A stretch of DNA of 9,600 nucleotides, from positions 1 to 9,600 of the forward strand of contig CAYXVU010000232.1 of NCBI GenBank assembly GCA_964468725.1. Reading direction: 5' to 3'. The notes beneath the pieces are model-generated. The model searched no databases. It was not told the origin of the DNA and worked only from the letters and a program-made list of their open reading frames with translations. This stretch comes from CAYXVU01 sp964468725. Lineage in GTDB: Bacteria; Acidobacteriota; Blastocatellia; UBA7656. Below are positions 1 to 7,214 of the stretch, piece after piece (the stretch's first letter is position 1; the number at the start of each line of letters is the position of its first letter). Position numbers and translations under genes: made by a program.

Positions 1-1953
1 ATCAAGCAAGGGTCGAATCTTCAGATCATCGCCTTGTGCCTCTTTGTCTTGCGCTGACTTTTGGACGTGAAAATCCTGAAACAGGCTCTGGAAGGGGGTC
101 TTCTGAGTTTTACCGGGGATAAAGTGGAGGTACATATCGGTGCGCTTCGACTCTTCCGATTGAGTGATCTGCAAAAACCGCTCGGCAAAGACCAGCCCGA
201 ACGGTTCGTTGCTGCCGTCTCGCGCATAAACACTCGTATTCGAAGCTCCGAAGTCTACGCCGACGCGAAAAGATTTGTCTTGCAGTGGCAACTCCTCTGG
301 CTGTTTTAACAGGACGATGCCTGCCGCTTGCGTGACCATCTTCTTGGTCGCTAGGTTTGCCACCTGTGCTTGGCAGATCAGAGCTTCGGGAAAAACCTTC
401 ATCCGCGCGACGTAGCGCTCCACCTGTCCGCGCTTACCTTTGAATTCCTGCGTCACGGTTTCGCTATGCTCCGGGTAGGTCTTTGCCGAGAAGGTCTCTT
501 CTCCGGCGTTGTTGTAGTAGAGGAAGTAGGCTTGCCAACTGCCATCGCGGGTCTTGAAATTCGGCCAGATTTCCAAAACCGGAACCGTGCCAATCGAGAT
601 CAAGTTATTGGCTTGCGCGCTGAACTCTTTGCTAATGAGAAAGTCTCTCTCTTTGCCATCTGGCCCCGAAAGCGGCAAGCGGAGATATACAATGATGCTG
701 TCGCCGCTTTGCTCGAAGCGGAGGCGTACATTGATGTCTTCCGGCGTCAAATAATCGAGCAACTCGGTGCTGAGCGGCAGCAATGGTGTGACGAATTCTC
801 CCTGATACTCAAGGGTCACAGGCGTGATCGCAGGGAGCGAGCCGGGTAAAGCTTCACGGATGTTCACCACAAACAGTTTCTCTGTGAAGAAGTCTTGCGG
901 TCGTCGCTTCTCAACTAGATTGACCGTCTTGCCGCCAATCTTACCTTTCTCAAAAGCGGCTGCACTATACTGATTACCTTCTGTGTCCAATGTAACGCCG
1001 CCCCATACGAGGATGTTGTGCGGCACCATTTTCCATTGTCGGGCGATTTCCGGATCCACTACTAGCAGGGTCTTTTGCGGAGCCGGGTCACGCGATGGGA
1101 CTAAGCGCACATGCGAATCGACAATCCCATCGCCTTCAATCGCCTTATCCAAATGTTCAAAGACGCCCTGCTGCAAACCCAACCTGGTCAGGCTATGAAT
1201 GATCGCTATCGAGGCTGTGCCTGCCAAATCACCGATATAGTCATCCAACCCTTTGAGCAAGTCGCGCCATTCTTTCCCGCTGTGATGGAGAAAGGCATGC
1301 CGGTTCAGATCATCTTGTAGCCTCTTCAACCAACCCGCCATCATGTCTCGCTGGAAACGTGCCAGTCTGGCAATGGGGTCTTCCAAATAGCGGCCATCAA
1401 ACCAGGGAACGTTGCAAATTCGATTGAAGTAATCGGTCGCCGTCACCACCAACGTCGTCGGGGAGGTCATGCCAATCGAATTGTTGTTAAACAGGATGAC
1501 ATATAGCTCCCGCCAGTTCGTGTCCGAAGCGATGCTTCGTTCCGGAGCCAATTCGGACAAGGCGCTGATGAACGGGGCAGGAACAGATTGAGGAGGGGAG
1601 GCTTCCTGCGTTGACGGCTTACCGATATTGATCAGTTTCGCACTCAGTCCGCTGATGCCGCTTAATTCCCTGAGCGCCATAAGCGCCAACATTCCGCGCC
1701 ATTCGCCGCGTATGCGCTGATGTAACAGATGCCCTTTGTCAAACAGCGCCATCTCAAACAGTAGCGGACGCGCCCACATATCGGGGATTGAATTGATTTC
1801 GATGGTCACCTTCTCAACTTTCAGACTCTCGCTCACTTTGTGCAGTTCGTCTTCCTGACGCCAATCCCAGTCGCCGGACTTTTTGAAGTTGGCAACGGTG
1901 CTCTCTTCTTTCAGTTTTGGCAATACCGGATGGTGGCTCTGATTGCTCGACAT
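1..1953 (-). CDS. Long protein with C-terminal actin/Hsp70-type ATPase motif (3' end outside window)
   Basis: The minus frame is open from ATG at 1953 to the window edge (651 codons, no stop), so the C-terminus is missing. A GAGGAG Shine-Dalgarno at 1962-1967, 8 bases before the ATG, supports this start. Residues 1 to about 550 match no family I can name. An early segment (near residues 45-90, including IPDMWARPLLFEMALFD) looks helical, and the later part is rich in beta-strand-like stretches. Near residues 562-577 comes FRVGVDFGASNTSVYA, which resembles the phosphate-1 motif (DxGtsnt) that opens the nucleotide-binding domain of actin, MreB, FtsA and Hsp70 folds. Only about 85 residues of that putative domain are visible, so phosphate-2 and adenosine motifs cannot be checked. 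No signal peptide or membrane segment is seen. It is the last visible gene of the operon, 47 bases after the tubulin-like gene. That it is a real gene is near certain. The actin-like assignment rests on one motif and its domain-start position, and is moderate. Confidence 0.85.
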   Translation of the reverse strand, partial: MSSNQSHHPVLPKLKEESTVANFKKSGDWDWRQEDELHKVSESLKVEKVTIEINSIPDMWARPLLFEMALFDKGHLLHQRIRGEWRGMLALMALRELSGISGLSAKLINIGKPSTQEASPPQSVPAPFISALSELAPERSIASDTNWRELYVILFNNNSIGMTSPTTLVVTATDYFNRICNVPWFDGRYLEDPIARLARFQRDMMAGWLKRLQDDLNRHAFLHHSGKEWRDLLKGLDDYIGDLAGTASIAIIHSLTRLGLQQGVFEHLDKAIEGDGIVDSHVRLVPSRDPAPQKTLLVVDPEIARQWKMVPHNILVWGGVTLDTEGNQYSAAAFEKGKIGGKTVNLVEKRRPQDFFTEKLFVVNIREALPGSLPAITPVTLEYQGEFVTPLLPLSTELLDYLTPEDINVRLRFEQSGDSIIVYLRLPLSGPDGKERDFLISKEFSAQANNLISIGTVPVLEIWPNFKTRDGSWQAYFLYYNNAGEETFSAKTYPEHSETVTQEFKGKRGQVERYVARMKVFPEALICQAQVANLATKKMVTQAAGIVLLKQPEELPLQDKSFRVGVDFGASNTSVYARDGSNEPFGLVFAERFLQITQSEESKRTDMYLHFIPGKTQKTPFQSLFQDFHVQKSAQDKEAQGDDLKIRPLLD

Positions 1954-2000
1954 AAGGCCTGCTCCTCGCTCTTTCGATTTGTTGATAGGAAGGGGGAATC

Positions 2001-3488
2001 TCAGATCTCCGCGCACTCCCGATAGAGGGCGTGAAGAAACCGACCAACCTCGACCGCCTCGCGATCTCGGACACGCGCGTTTGACATCCGTTCCCATAAC
2101 CGGGTCAACGCATACGGATGGCGGTCAGGGGCGGCTAGCGTCATATTGCCGAATTCGGCGAGTTCAAAGCTGTTGGGCTTCAACTCGACGGCCGTTTTCC
2201 CCTCTTCATCGGCGATCACCTTTTGTGCGAAAGCGTTGTAATTGATCAACCGTAGATTGATACCGGTCGCAGAGGCTTGTATGTTCGCCAGCCATAACAA
2301 CAGGCTGTCACAGTACTCTTTGACGTATCCGAGATCAGCATTCATGGCCTTATGCAGATCGATTTCCCGACGCTCGAAGAAATCAACATACCAAGGCGCA
2401 CGATACCCTCTGCCGTTTTTGTGAATATCGGCCAGCATCGGGTAATAGGCACAGCGATAGGCAAATGCGAAGCGGGCGAGTTGCTCAACCTTTTGCCGCA
2501 AGGCCTGTGGGTCTTGAAGGTATGGCAGGTCATTCCAGGTTAGGCTTTCGGCCTCCTGCCGCGCCACCATAAAGTACTTCTCATAATTTTCTCTATGGAA
2601 AAAATCTAAACAGGCAAGCGCGGCATAGAGTTCTAAAAAGTGCGGCTCATTGCGTTGCGTCTTGCCTCCGATGCTGGGATCTTTCATCGGGCTTAATTCC
2701 TGCTCGCCAAGCAGGTAAGCCGAATCGTAAATGCCGAGTTGGTCTTGTTGGTGATAGTACTTCAGAGCCGCCTGCGTGTTGAGCAGAAAATCTTCCGCAT
2801 CGGCGCGCAGCTTTTCACCTTTTACGGGTGAAAACGAAAAGTACGGGAGCATCAAAATGCTGCCGATTTTGGCCTTCTCCTGTCCGAGTTTCTCTAATTC
2901 ATTGCGAATGAGCCGGGCGATGGTCGGCACGCCGGAGGCTCCGGTTCCGCCGAAGATCGAACCGATCAGCACGATCTTCGCGCCGTCACTGGCTTTCACG
3001 TCTTCAGCAATCTTATCGCGAAAGGTTCGCCAGGGTTCGCCTTCTCCAAGTTTGACGGTGGTAGCCATAACCGCCGCCCCAATGGATGGATGCCCGCGAA
3101 AGCCATTCTCCAACGAGGTCTCTTTTTCGAGCGGACTGTACAGAACATCGAACAGGTGTGCAGCCGCCTCATCATTCATCTTGAGGTTGGTATAGCGAAA
3201 GAACTTTTCCAAACTGGGGTTGGCTTCGCTAAACGGCGACCAGACATCGGGTCTGGCAACCGTAATCGGCGTCTTGAGCAATTGGGTAGAACCGAGTTTG
3301 AGTTGGCGAACCCGTGTGTATTGTTGCAACGTGATCTGGGCACGCTCCAAACTCCCGTTCGATTTGTCGGGATCAACGAAGAGCGCATATAACTCGCCCT
3401 CCGGCATAAGTCCTGCGGCGCACAGATGGGTTATGGCTTCGACACACTTCGCCCCTGTCCCACCGATGCCAATCACATAGTAACGCAT
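2001..3488 (-). CDS. Tubulin/FtsZ-superfamily (Tubulin_2-like) GTPase homologue
   Basis: This encodes 495 residues, probably a cytoplasmic GTP-binding, possibly polymerising protein. The N-terminus reads MRYYVIGIGGTGAKC, a first strand followed by a glycine-rich loop as in tubulin/FtsZ loop T1. Residues 176-186 are GSIFGGTGASG, matching the superfamily signature GGGTG(S/T)G that binds GTP phosphates (loop T4). A helix at about 283-299 (FLELYAALACLDFF) could be the core helix H7. Catalytic loop T7 is not clear; WND at 318-320 and NADL at 383-386 are candidates. The length exceeds a typical FtsZ (about 350-400) and suits the Pfam Tubulin_2 type. I chose the ATG at 3488: GAGG at 3494-3497 is then 5 bases upstream, whereas the GTG at 3494 overlaps that ribosome site. 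The gene lies 43 bases after the membrane-protein gene and 47 before the actin-like gene. Superfamily membership is strong, polymerisation is inference, and it is not canonical FtsZ. Confidence 0.9.
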   Translation of the reverse strand: MRYYVIGIGGTGAKCVEAITHLCAAGLMPEGELYALFVDPDKSNGSLERAQITLQQYTRVRQLKLGSTQLLKTPITVARPDVWSPFSEANPSLEKFFRYTNLKMNDEAAAHLFDVLYSPLEKETSLENGFRGHPSIGAAVMATTVKLGEGEPWRTFRDKIAEDVKASDGAKIVLIGSIFGGTGASGVPTIARLIRNELEKLGQEKAKIGSILMLPYFSFSPVKGEKLRADAEDFLLNTQAALKYYHQQDQLGIYDSAYLLGEQELSPMKDPSIGGKTQRNEPHFLELYAALACLDFFHRENYEKYFMVARQEAESLTWNDLPYLQDPQALRQKVEQLARFAFAYRCAYYPMLADIHKNGRGYRAPWYVDFFERREIDLHKAMNADLGYVKEYCDSLLLWLANIQASATGINLRLINYNAFAQKVIADEEGKTAVELKPNSFELAEFGNMTLAAPDRHPYALTRLWERMSNARVRDREAVEVGRFLHALYRECAEI

Positions 3489-3531
3489 AAACACCTCGAT
3501 TGATTGGATTCAACCGCACCGCAGTAAACTC

Positions 3532-3999
3532 CTACCAACGGCGCAGGAATTTGGCTCCCAAAGGGTCGTACTTAAAAGCCGAAGGAGAAAAGAAAACGGT
3601 TGCCAGATAGAAACAGATGACCCAATTCACCGCATAAAAGATATAGGCCAATATCGCGCCTTCTTGTGCCTGCTCCGTAAAGAGGATTCCCAATATCACT
3701 ACCACCACCGGCGCAAAAAACATCACAACCCAAACCGGACGGTTATTAGCGCGACGCCAATCGTTCACCTTAAATAGCCATTGTCCCTGCACATACCACA
3801 GAAGAGAGGAAGCCCACGAAGCGGTAATCCCCGCCGTACCCCACCACTTGAAACTCTCCAACCAGTCCTCTAACTTGACATTGGCTGGCGGGACGATTCG
3901 TTCAAAGAGGAAGACATCCTGTTCAAGAGTGATAAGAAAAATAAAGTATACGAATACGGCGATGCCCGTCATAAAAGATAGATTCGTCAGGTGCCTCAT
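3532..3999 (-). CDS. Four-helix integral membrane protein of the tubulin-like operon
   Basis: This encodes 155 residues that I do not recognise as a named family. Four hydrophobic segments are visible, at about residues 7-25, 52-71, 88-107 and 114-136. A soluble stretch at about 27-50 includes acidic residues and a tryptophan (EDWLESFKWW). A basic segment (WRRANNR, 81-87) separates helices 2 and 3, which suggests a cytoplasmic loop. The tail FLRRW is basic. The frame extends upstream into the vWA gene, but the ATG at 3999 is the better start: AGGAGG at 4009-4014 stands 9 bases before it, and the vWA stop is only 16 bases upstream. The tight spacing implies co-translation with the lipoprotein. 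By context it may form the membrane anchor between the cytoplasmic nucleotide-binding proteins and the lipid-anchored vWA protein. That role is inference; the gene and its topology count are well supported. Confidence 0.82.
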   Translation of the reverse strand: MRHLTNLSFMTGIAVFVYFIFLITLEQDVFLFERIVPPANVKLEDWLESFKWWGTAGITASWASSLLWYVQGQWLFKVNDWRRANNRPVWVVMFFAPVVVVILGILFTEQAQEGAILAYIFYAVNWVICFYLATVFFSPSAFKYDPLGAKFLRRW

Positions 4000-4008
4000 A
4001 AGGCTCTT

Positions 4009-4014
4009 CCTCCT
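4009..4014 (-). promoter_or_regulatory. Shine-Dalgarno deciding the membrane-protein start
   Basis: On the minus strand AGGAGG lies 9 bases before ATG at 3999, just after the vWA stop codon TAG (4018-4016). It favours 3999 over the longer frame beginning inside the vWA gene and suggests translational coupling between the two genes. Confidence 0.75.
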
Positions 4015-4015
4015 G

Positions 4016-5347
4016 CTAGTCGTTTTGCACGCAGAATTGCAACTCGGCAATTTTTGGTTGATGAACCTGCACGATGGTTTCCCATAAGTCATGAAGAAAG
4101 GGCTTCAAGTTAAAGGTCGTTGCGCCGTTGAAGCCGTTCGGATTGCGCTTCCACCCTTCAATCATCGTGACCGGCATATCCCAGGCAGAAACCCATTCGG
4201 GCAATTTGTATTCTTGCGGACGGATCACCACTTTGAAGCTGTGCAGACTATTGGCCGGAAGCTGTTTGCCGGAAACCGAAACCGTCAAAGTCATACGGCT
4301 GTCGCCGACGGATAAACCACTAATCTTTATGGCCTGTGCAGCTTCCCTATCAGCCACAAATGTGTTGCCGTCATATTTCCAAGCCTGAATCTCCGCCTCT
4401 ACCTTTTGCAGATCAAAGCCTATCGTATTGGGCAGAGGCGCATAGGGAAGGACGGCCGTAAAGGTAGCCTCCGCCGCCCGGTTTCGCAGGCGAAATTGCT
4501 TGAATCGCTTCTTTTCCCCATCCGCGATCTTCGGAGAAAGGATGCCCGAGGTCTCGACAATTTGAGTTTGGCTATCCAGACTCGCGCCCTCAAAAGAAGA
4601 TAGGGGGTCTTGCAGATAGCGCGATAAGATGAGGAAATGCCGGTGGGGAAAGGCGTGCAAACCGGCTTTTTCCAACTCTTGAAAATATCGCGCGACATCG
4701 GCGTGCTTGCCGAATAACAGCAGATAAAATGGCCTGAATGCTGTCTCACCGCCCTTTCGGCTATCGTAGGGAAAAGAGTAGTTTCGTACACCGACATCAT
4801 AGACCGTGCCCGCGAATTGACTGCCAATACCGACGATTCCGATGGCGAGATTCTTCCGCAGATACTTCTCTTTCAGTTTTTCATTCAACAGGCTGATGTC
4901 GGCTCGATCTTGAAACAAATCGGTTACGATCACAGTTAAGTTTTCGACATTGGCGAATTCAATGACCGATTCAATGTGCGTCTTTGCTGTGAATCGCTGA
5001 TCGGTATAAAAACCGGGTTGGATAGCATCTCGATGCCCGCGATCCTTGATCTCCGAAAGGCTCGTGCCGAATCGGTAAAACGTATTCTTACCATTCTTCC
5101 AACCCGTACCGATGGGGCGTTCCAGCAAGTGCAAGGTCTGCTCGTACGTGCTTGAAGTGCCATCAACCAAAAATCCTTTCATCGAAAGGGTGGAATCGAG
5201 AAAGATGTCAACCGCCAAGCTATCCGATACGCCTTCCACTCGCTCGACTTCTTCTTGCGGCGGTAGCTCGCTAACCTTCTTGGGGCAACCCAATAGGGGT
5301 AGAACCATAAGGAGCAAAAAGAAAGTTATCCACTTAGGTCGAATCAT
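4016..5347 (-). CDS. von Willebrand A domain lipoprotein
   Basis: This encodes 443 residues. A basic start and a hydrophobic stretch (about residues 5-20) end in LPLLGC, a good lipobox with C21 as the likely lipidated cysteine, so the mature protein should be membrane-anchored outside the cytoplasm. The vWA-like fold begins at about residue 45 with DIFLDSTLSMKGF. D51-S-T53-L-S55 fits the metal-ion (MIDAS) motif DxSxS except that Thr replaces the first Ser. T123 (in AKTHIE) and D143 (in VIVTDLFQD) fit the second and third MIDAS positions. Residues of about 280-443 look beta-rich and carry no motif I recognise. The residue after the cysteine is Pro, not the Asp used by E. coli for inner-membrane retention, but this rule may not hold here. 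It is the first clear gene of the operon. The ribosome site is weak (GAGA near 5354), and the start overlaps a possible microORF by ATGA. vWA domains usually mediate metal-dependent protein binding; the partner is unknown. Confidence 0.88.
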   Translation of the reverse strand: MIRPKWITFFLLLMVLPLLGCPKKVSELPPQEEVERVEGVSDSLAVDIFLDSTLSMKGFLVDGTSSTYEQTLHLLERPIGTGWKNGKNTFYRFGTSLSEIKDRGHRDAIQPGFYTDQRFTAKTHIESVIEFANVENLTVIVTDLFQDRADISLLNEKLKEKYLRKNLAIGIVGIGSQFAGTVYDVGVRNYSFPYDSRKGGETAFRPFYLLLFGKHADVARYFQELEKAGLHAFPHRHFLILSRYLQDPLSSFEGASLDSQTQIVETSGILSPKIADGEKKRFKQFRLRNRAAEATFTAVLPYAPLPNTIGFDLQKVEAEIQAWKYDGNTFVADREAAQAIKISGLSVGDSRMTLTVSVSGKQLPANSLHSFKVVIRPQEYKLPEWVSAWDMPVTMIEGWKRNPNGFNGATTFNLKPFLHDLWETIVQVHQPKIAELQFCVQND

Positions 5348-5622
5348 CGCTTCTCGCTTAGCACTGTCTCTAGCAGCTTTACTAACAGCGAAACTGCCAG
5401 GTAAGCCAAAACGACGGAGTCAGAAATGATTGACTGACAGTCGCATCAACCGACTTCGGCTTCCATCTAGATGTTTAGCGAAAAATTCCTCCTGAAAGAC
5501 ACTTCAAGAGCAATAACAATCAACTTGAATTTTTATACCTAACCCTGCAAATCTTCAGGTAACACAACCATCAAGAGCCTTAGAAAAGAACAGATTGAGA
5601 ATTTTTAGTGAAAACGCGGGAA

Positions 5623-5652
5623 TTTATACACCTAAATTAAGCAACGATTCAA
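5623..5652 (-). promoter_or_regulatory. Candidate sigma70-type promoter for the tubulin-like operon
   Basis: On the minus strand TTGAAT (5652-5647) and TATAAA (5628-5623) are separated by 18 bases, giving 4/6 and 5/6 matches to the -35 and -10 consensus. The element sits in the AT-rich part of the region and points at the operon. Transcription would start near 5615 and leave an untranslated leader of roughly 270 bases. A second TATAAA-like element at 5537-5532 lacks a good -35. The promoter is read by eye only. Confidence 0.4.
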
Positions 5653-5844
5653 GTCGTTTTTATCACTTTCCTCCTTTACCAATCTCATTGAGCGCCATTG
5701 CAACCGTGTCAGGTTCTTCGTAAGCTGGCATCGGACACGTGTTGCGGAAGATCATCAAAATAGGGCAGAGGCGTTCGGGACGTGATGCCCCTCGAAGATG
5801 AAGGAGCTTTGTAATCTCGTGTGGCAAACATCCAACCATTCGCT

Positions 5845-5868
5845 TCCCACAATTCAAACTCCCACAAT
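5845..5868. repeat. 9-base direct repeat upstream of the MFS gene
   Basis: TCCCACAAT occurs at 5845-5853 and again at 5860-5868, 15 bases from start to start, ending 27 bases before the MFS ATG. This arrangement could be a regulator site near the start of transcription, but a chance repeat is possible. Confidence 0.35.
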
Positions 5869-5895
5869 GGCTTTCGGTATGATGGAGCGAGAACG

Positions 5896-7107
5896 ATGAC
5901 AACCCGGCGACAATTCATCCCGATTATTGGCTTCCTCACGGCGGAATGCTTGTCGTTGGTGGGCAATCAAATCGTTGCCGTGGCTTTGCCCATTTTAGTC
6001 CTACAGTATACGCACTCAGCCCTTGTCACAGGGATTGCCAGCATCGGCAATGTCCTGCCGGTCATCCTCGCGGCCTTCTTTGGCGGGCGCGCCATTGACC
6101 GCTTTGGCGCGCGGCACGTAAGCATCGTTGCAGACCTCTTGAGTTCTCTTTCGACGCTCGCTTTACCTCTGGCATGCCTTTACTTCTACCGCCCCTCTCC
6201 GCTCGTGCTCTTTTCGCTTGTATTGCTGGGCGCGTTGTTCGACCCTACTGGCATTGCGGCCAGGCAAACGCTTATACCAACTCTTTCGGAGATGTCCGGA
6301 ACAACGCTAGATAAAATCAATTCATGGCGCGGTAGCCTCGAAAATGGTACAGACTTTTTAGGCCCGGTCATTGGCGCGGCGCTGATCGGCTGGATCGGAA
6401 CAGTACCTACTTTTTTTATCAATGCCACATCTTTTGTTGTCTGCGCCTTGCTCTTCTCTCTCATCATACCGACAAGGCGAGTCGCCGCCGCAAAGCCGAA
6501 CGAAGGTGGCATCTGGCGCGGCACGCAGTTCATCCTCCGACACCCACAACTTAAATCGCTGGCCATCATCGGCTTGATGACGGGATTCGTCATTCTCCCT
6601 TTTTTAGGGCTCCTCTTGCCGGTGCTGACGGTGCGGAAATTTCAAAGTTCAACCTTGCTCGGCATCTGCCTCTCGGTCTTCGGCATAGCAGCAACCATCG
6701 GAGCAGCCGCTTATGCTTGGCTCGCTAAACGACTCACGCTTTCGGCAATCTACTACGGCGGGGGGCTGCTGACCGGCAGTGCCATCATGCTGTGTGCACT
6801 CGCCACCCGCTCTTATCAGATGATCGGAGCCGCAGGGCTAGCGGGCCTCCTGTTAGGCGCGGGCAATCCCTTGCAGCAAACGGTTCTGCAAGAAGAGACG
6901 CCGAAAGCCATTGCCGGACAAGTCTTCACCTCTTTGACCGCAGTGCAATATCTGGGCGGACCCTTGGGGTTATTTGCGGCGGGTATAATCACAGAGTATC
7001 TAACCATTGAATTGGCTCTGTTGATGATGGGGGCTTGGTTGGTGCTCTCAGCCTTTTTTGGCTGGTTCGTTTTGCCGCTCCGATCTTCAAGAGAACCAAC
7101 CGGGTGA
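5896..7107 (+). CDS. Major facilitator superfamily permease
   Basis: This encodes 403 residues, the normal length for a 12-helix MFS carrier, and hydrophobic segments cover nearly the whole protein. Residues 63-74, GGRAIDRFGARH, lie between helices 2 and 3 and match MFS motif A (GxxxDRxGrR), which gates conformational change. The sequence FDPTGIAARQTLIP in the first half and GAGNPLQQTVLQEETP in the second resemble corresponding loops of EntS/MFS_3-type exporters, so an efflux role is plausible, but no substrate can be named. An in-frame ATG at 5821 would add 25 polar residues. I prefer 5896 because GGAG at 5884-5887 stands 8 bases upstream and the first helix then begins promptly after MTTRRQ. 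It is divergent from the tubulin-like operon and runs in the same direction as the hydrolase gene 196 bases downstream. There is no evidence that it works with the operon. Confidence 0.88.
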   Translation: MTTRRQFIPIIGFLTAECLSLVGNQIVAVALPILVLQYTHSALVTGIASIGNVLPVILAAFFGGRAIDRFGARHVSIVADLLSSLSTLALPLACLYFYRPSPLVLFSLVLLGALFDPTGIAARQTLIPTLSEMSGTTLDKINSWRGSLENGTDFLGPVIGAALIGWIGTVPTFFINATSFVVCALLFSLIIPTRRVAAAKPNEGGIWRGTQFILRHPQLKSLAIIGLMTGFVILPFLGLLLPVLTVRKFQSSTLLGICLSVFGIAATIGAAAYAWLAKRLTLSAIYYGGGLLTGSAIMLCALATRSYQMIGAAGLAGLLLGAGNPLQQTVLQEETPKAIAGQVFTSLTAVQYLGGPLGLFAAGIITEYLTIELALLMMGAWLVLSAFFGWFVLPLRSSREPTG

Positions 7108-7191
7108 CGGCGTGCAGCAATTGGCGCGGCCACGACGTGATGGCATTTCTGTGGGCAACCCGCGTGCTGGCAACCGACCTTCAGCCACCGC

Positions 7192-7214
7192 CAAAGCGAA
7201 TTGCATTCGCTTTG
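7192..7214. repeat. Perfect 10-bp inverted repeat between permease and hydrolase genes
   Basis: CAAAGCGAAT at 7192-7201 pairs exactly with ATTCGCTTTG at 7205-7214 around the three bases TGC. No T run follows on either side, so it is a poor intrinsic terminator. It overlaps TTGCAT (7201-7206), which with GACAAT (7224-7229) and a 17-base spacer makes a weak promoter-like pair reading toward the hydrolase gene. An operator is therefore as likely as an RNA hairpin. Confidence 0.6.

Larger units (their letters stand above)
5348..5895. other. Divergent intergenic region and long leader of the tubulin-like operon
   Basis: These 548 bases separate the minus-strand operon from the plus-strand MFS gene. 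The part at about 5500-5660 is visibly AT-rich compared with the flanks. It contains a candidate operon promoter, two TTAGG/TATAAA-like motifs, and an AGGAGG at 5488-5493 (minus) that is not followed by an ATG, GTG or TTG at a usable distance. A possible microORF ends at the vWA start. The part at 5653-5895 has minus-strand frames with no recognisable domain and no good start. No convincing RNA gene or hairpin terminator was seen. Confidence 0.6.

Noticed and set aside
370..849. Plus-strand open frame of 159 codons
   Set aside because: It lies wholly opposite the long actin-motif gene, which is open for 651 codons with a good ribosome site; this frame has no recognisable domain.
2001..3488. 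Canonical FtsZ cell-division gene
   Set aside because: Too long, no clear NxDxxD-type T7 loop, no FtsA/FtsQ or other division-cluster neighbours; fits the divergent Tubulin_2-like type better.
5488..5493. AGGAGG (minus strand) in the leader as the ribosome site of a small gene
   Set aside because: No ATG, GTG or TTG occurs 4-12 bases downstream; the first ATG further on opens only a six-codon frame.
5878..5883. TATGAT as -10 of an MFS promoter
   Set aside because: No acceptable -35 at 16-18 bases spacing, and the transcript would begin only a few bases before the ATG.
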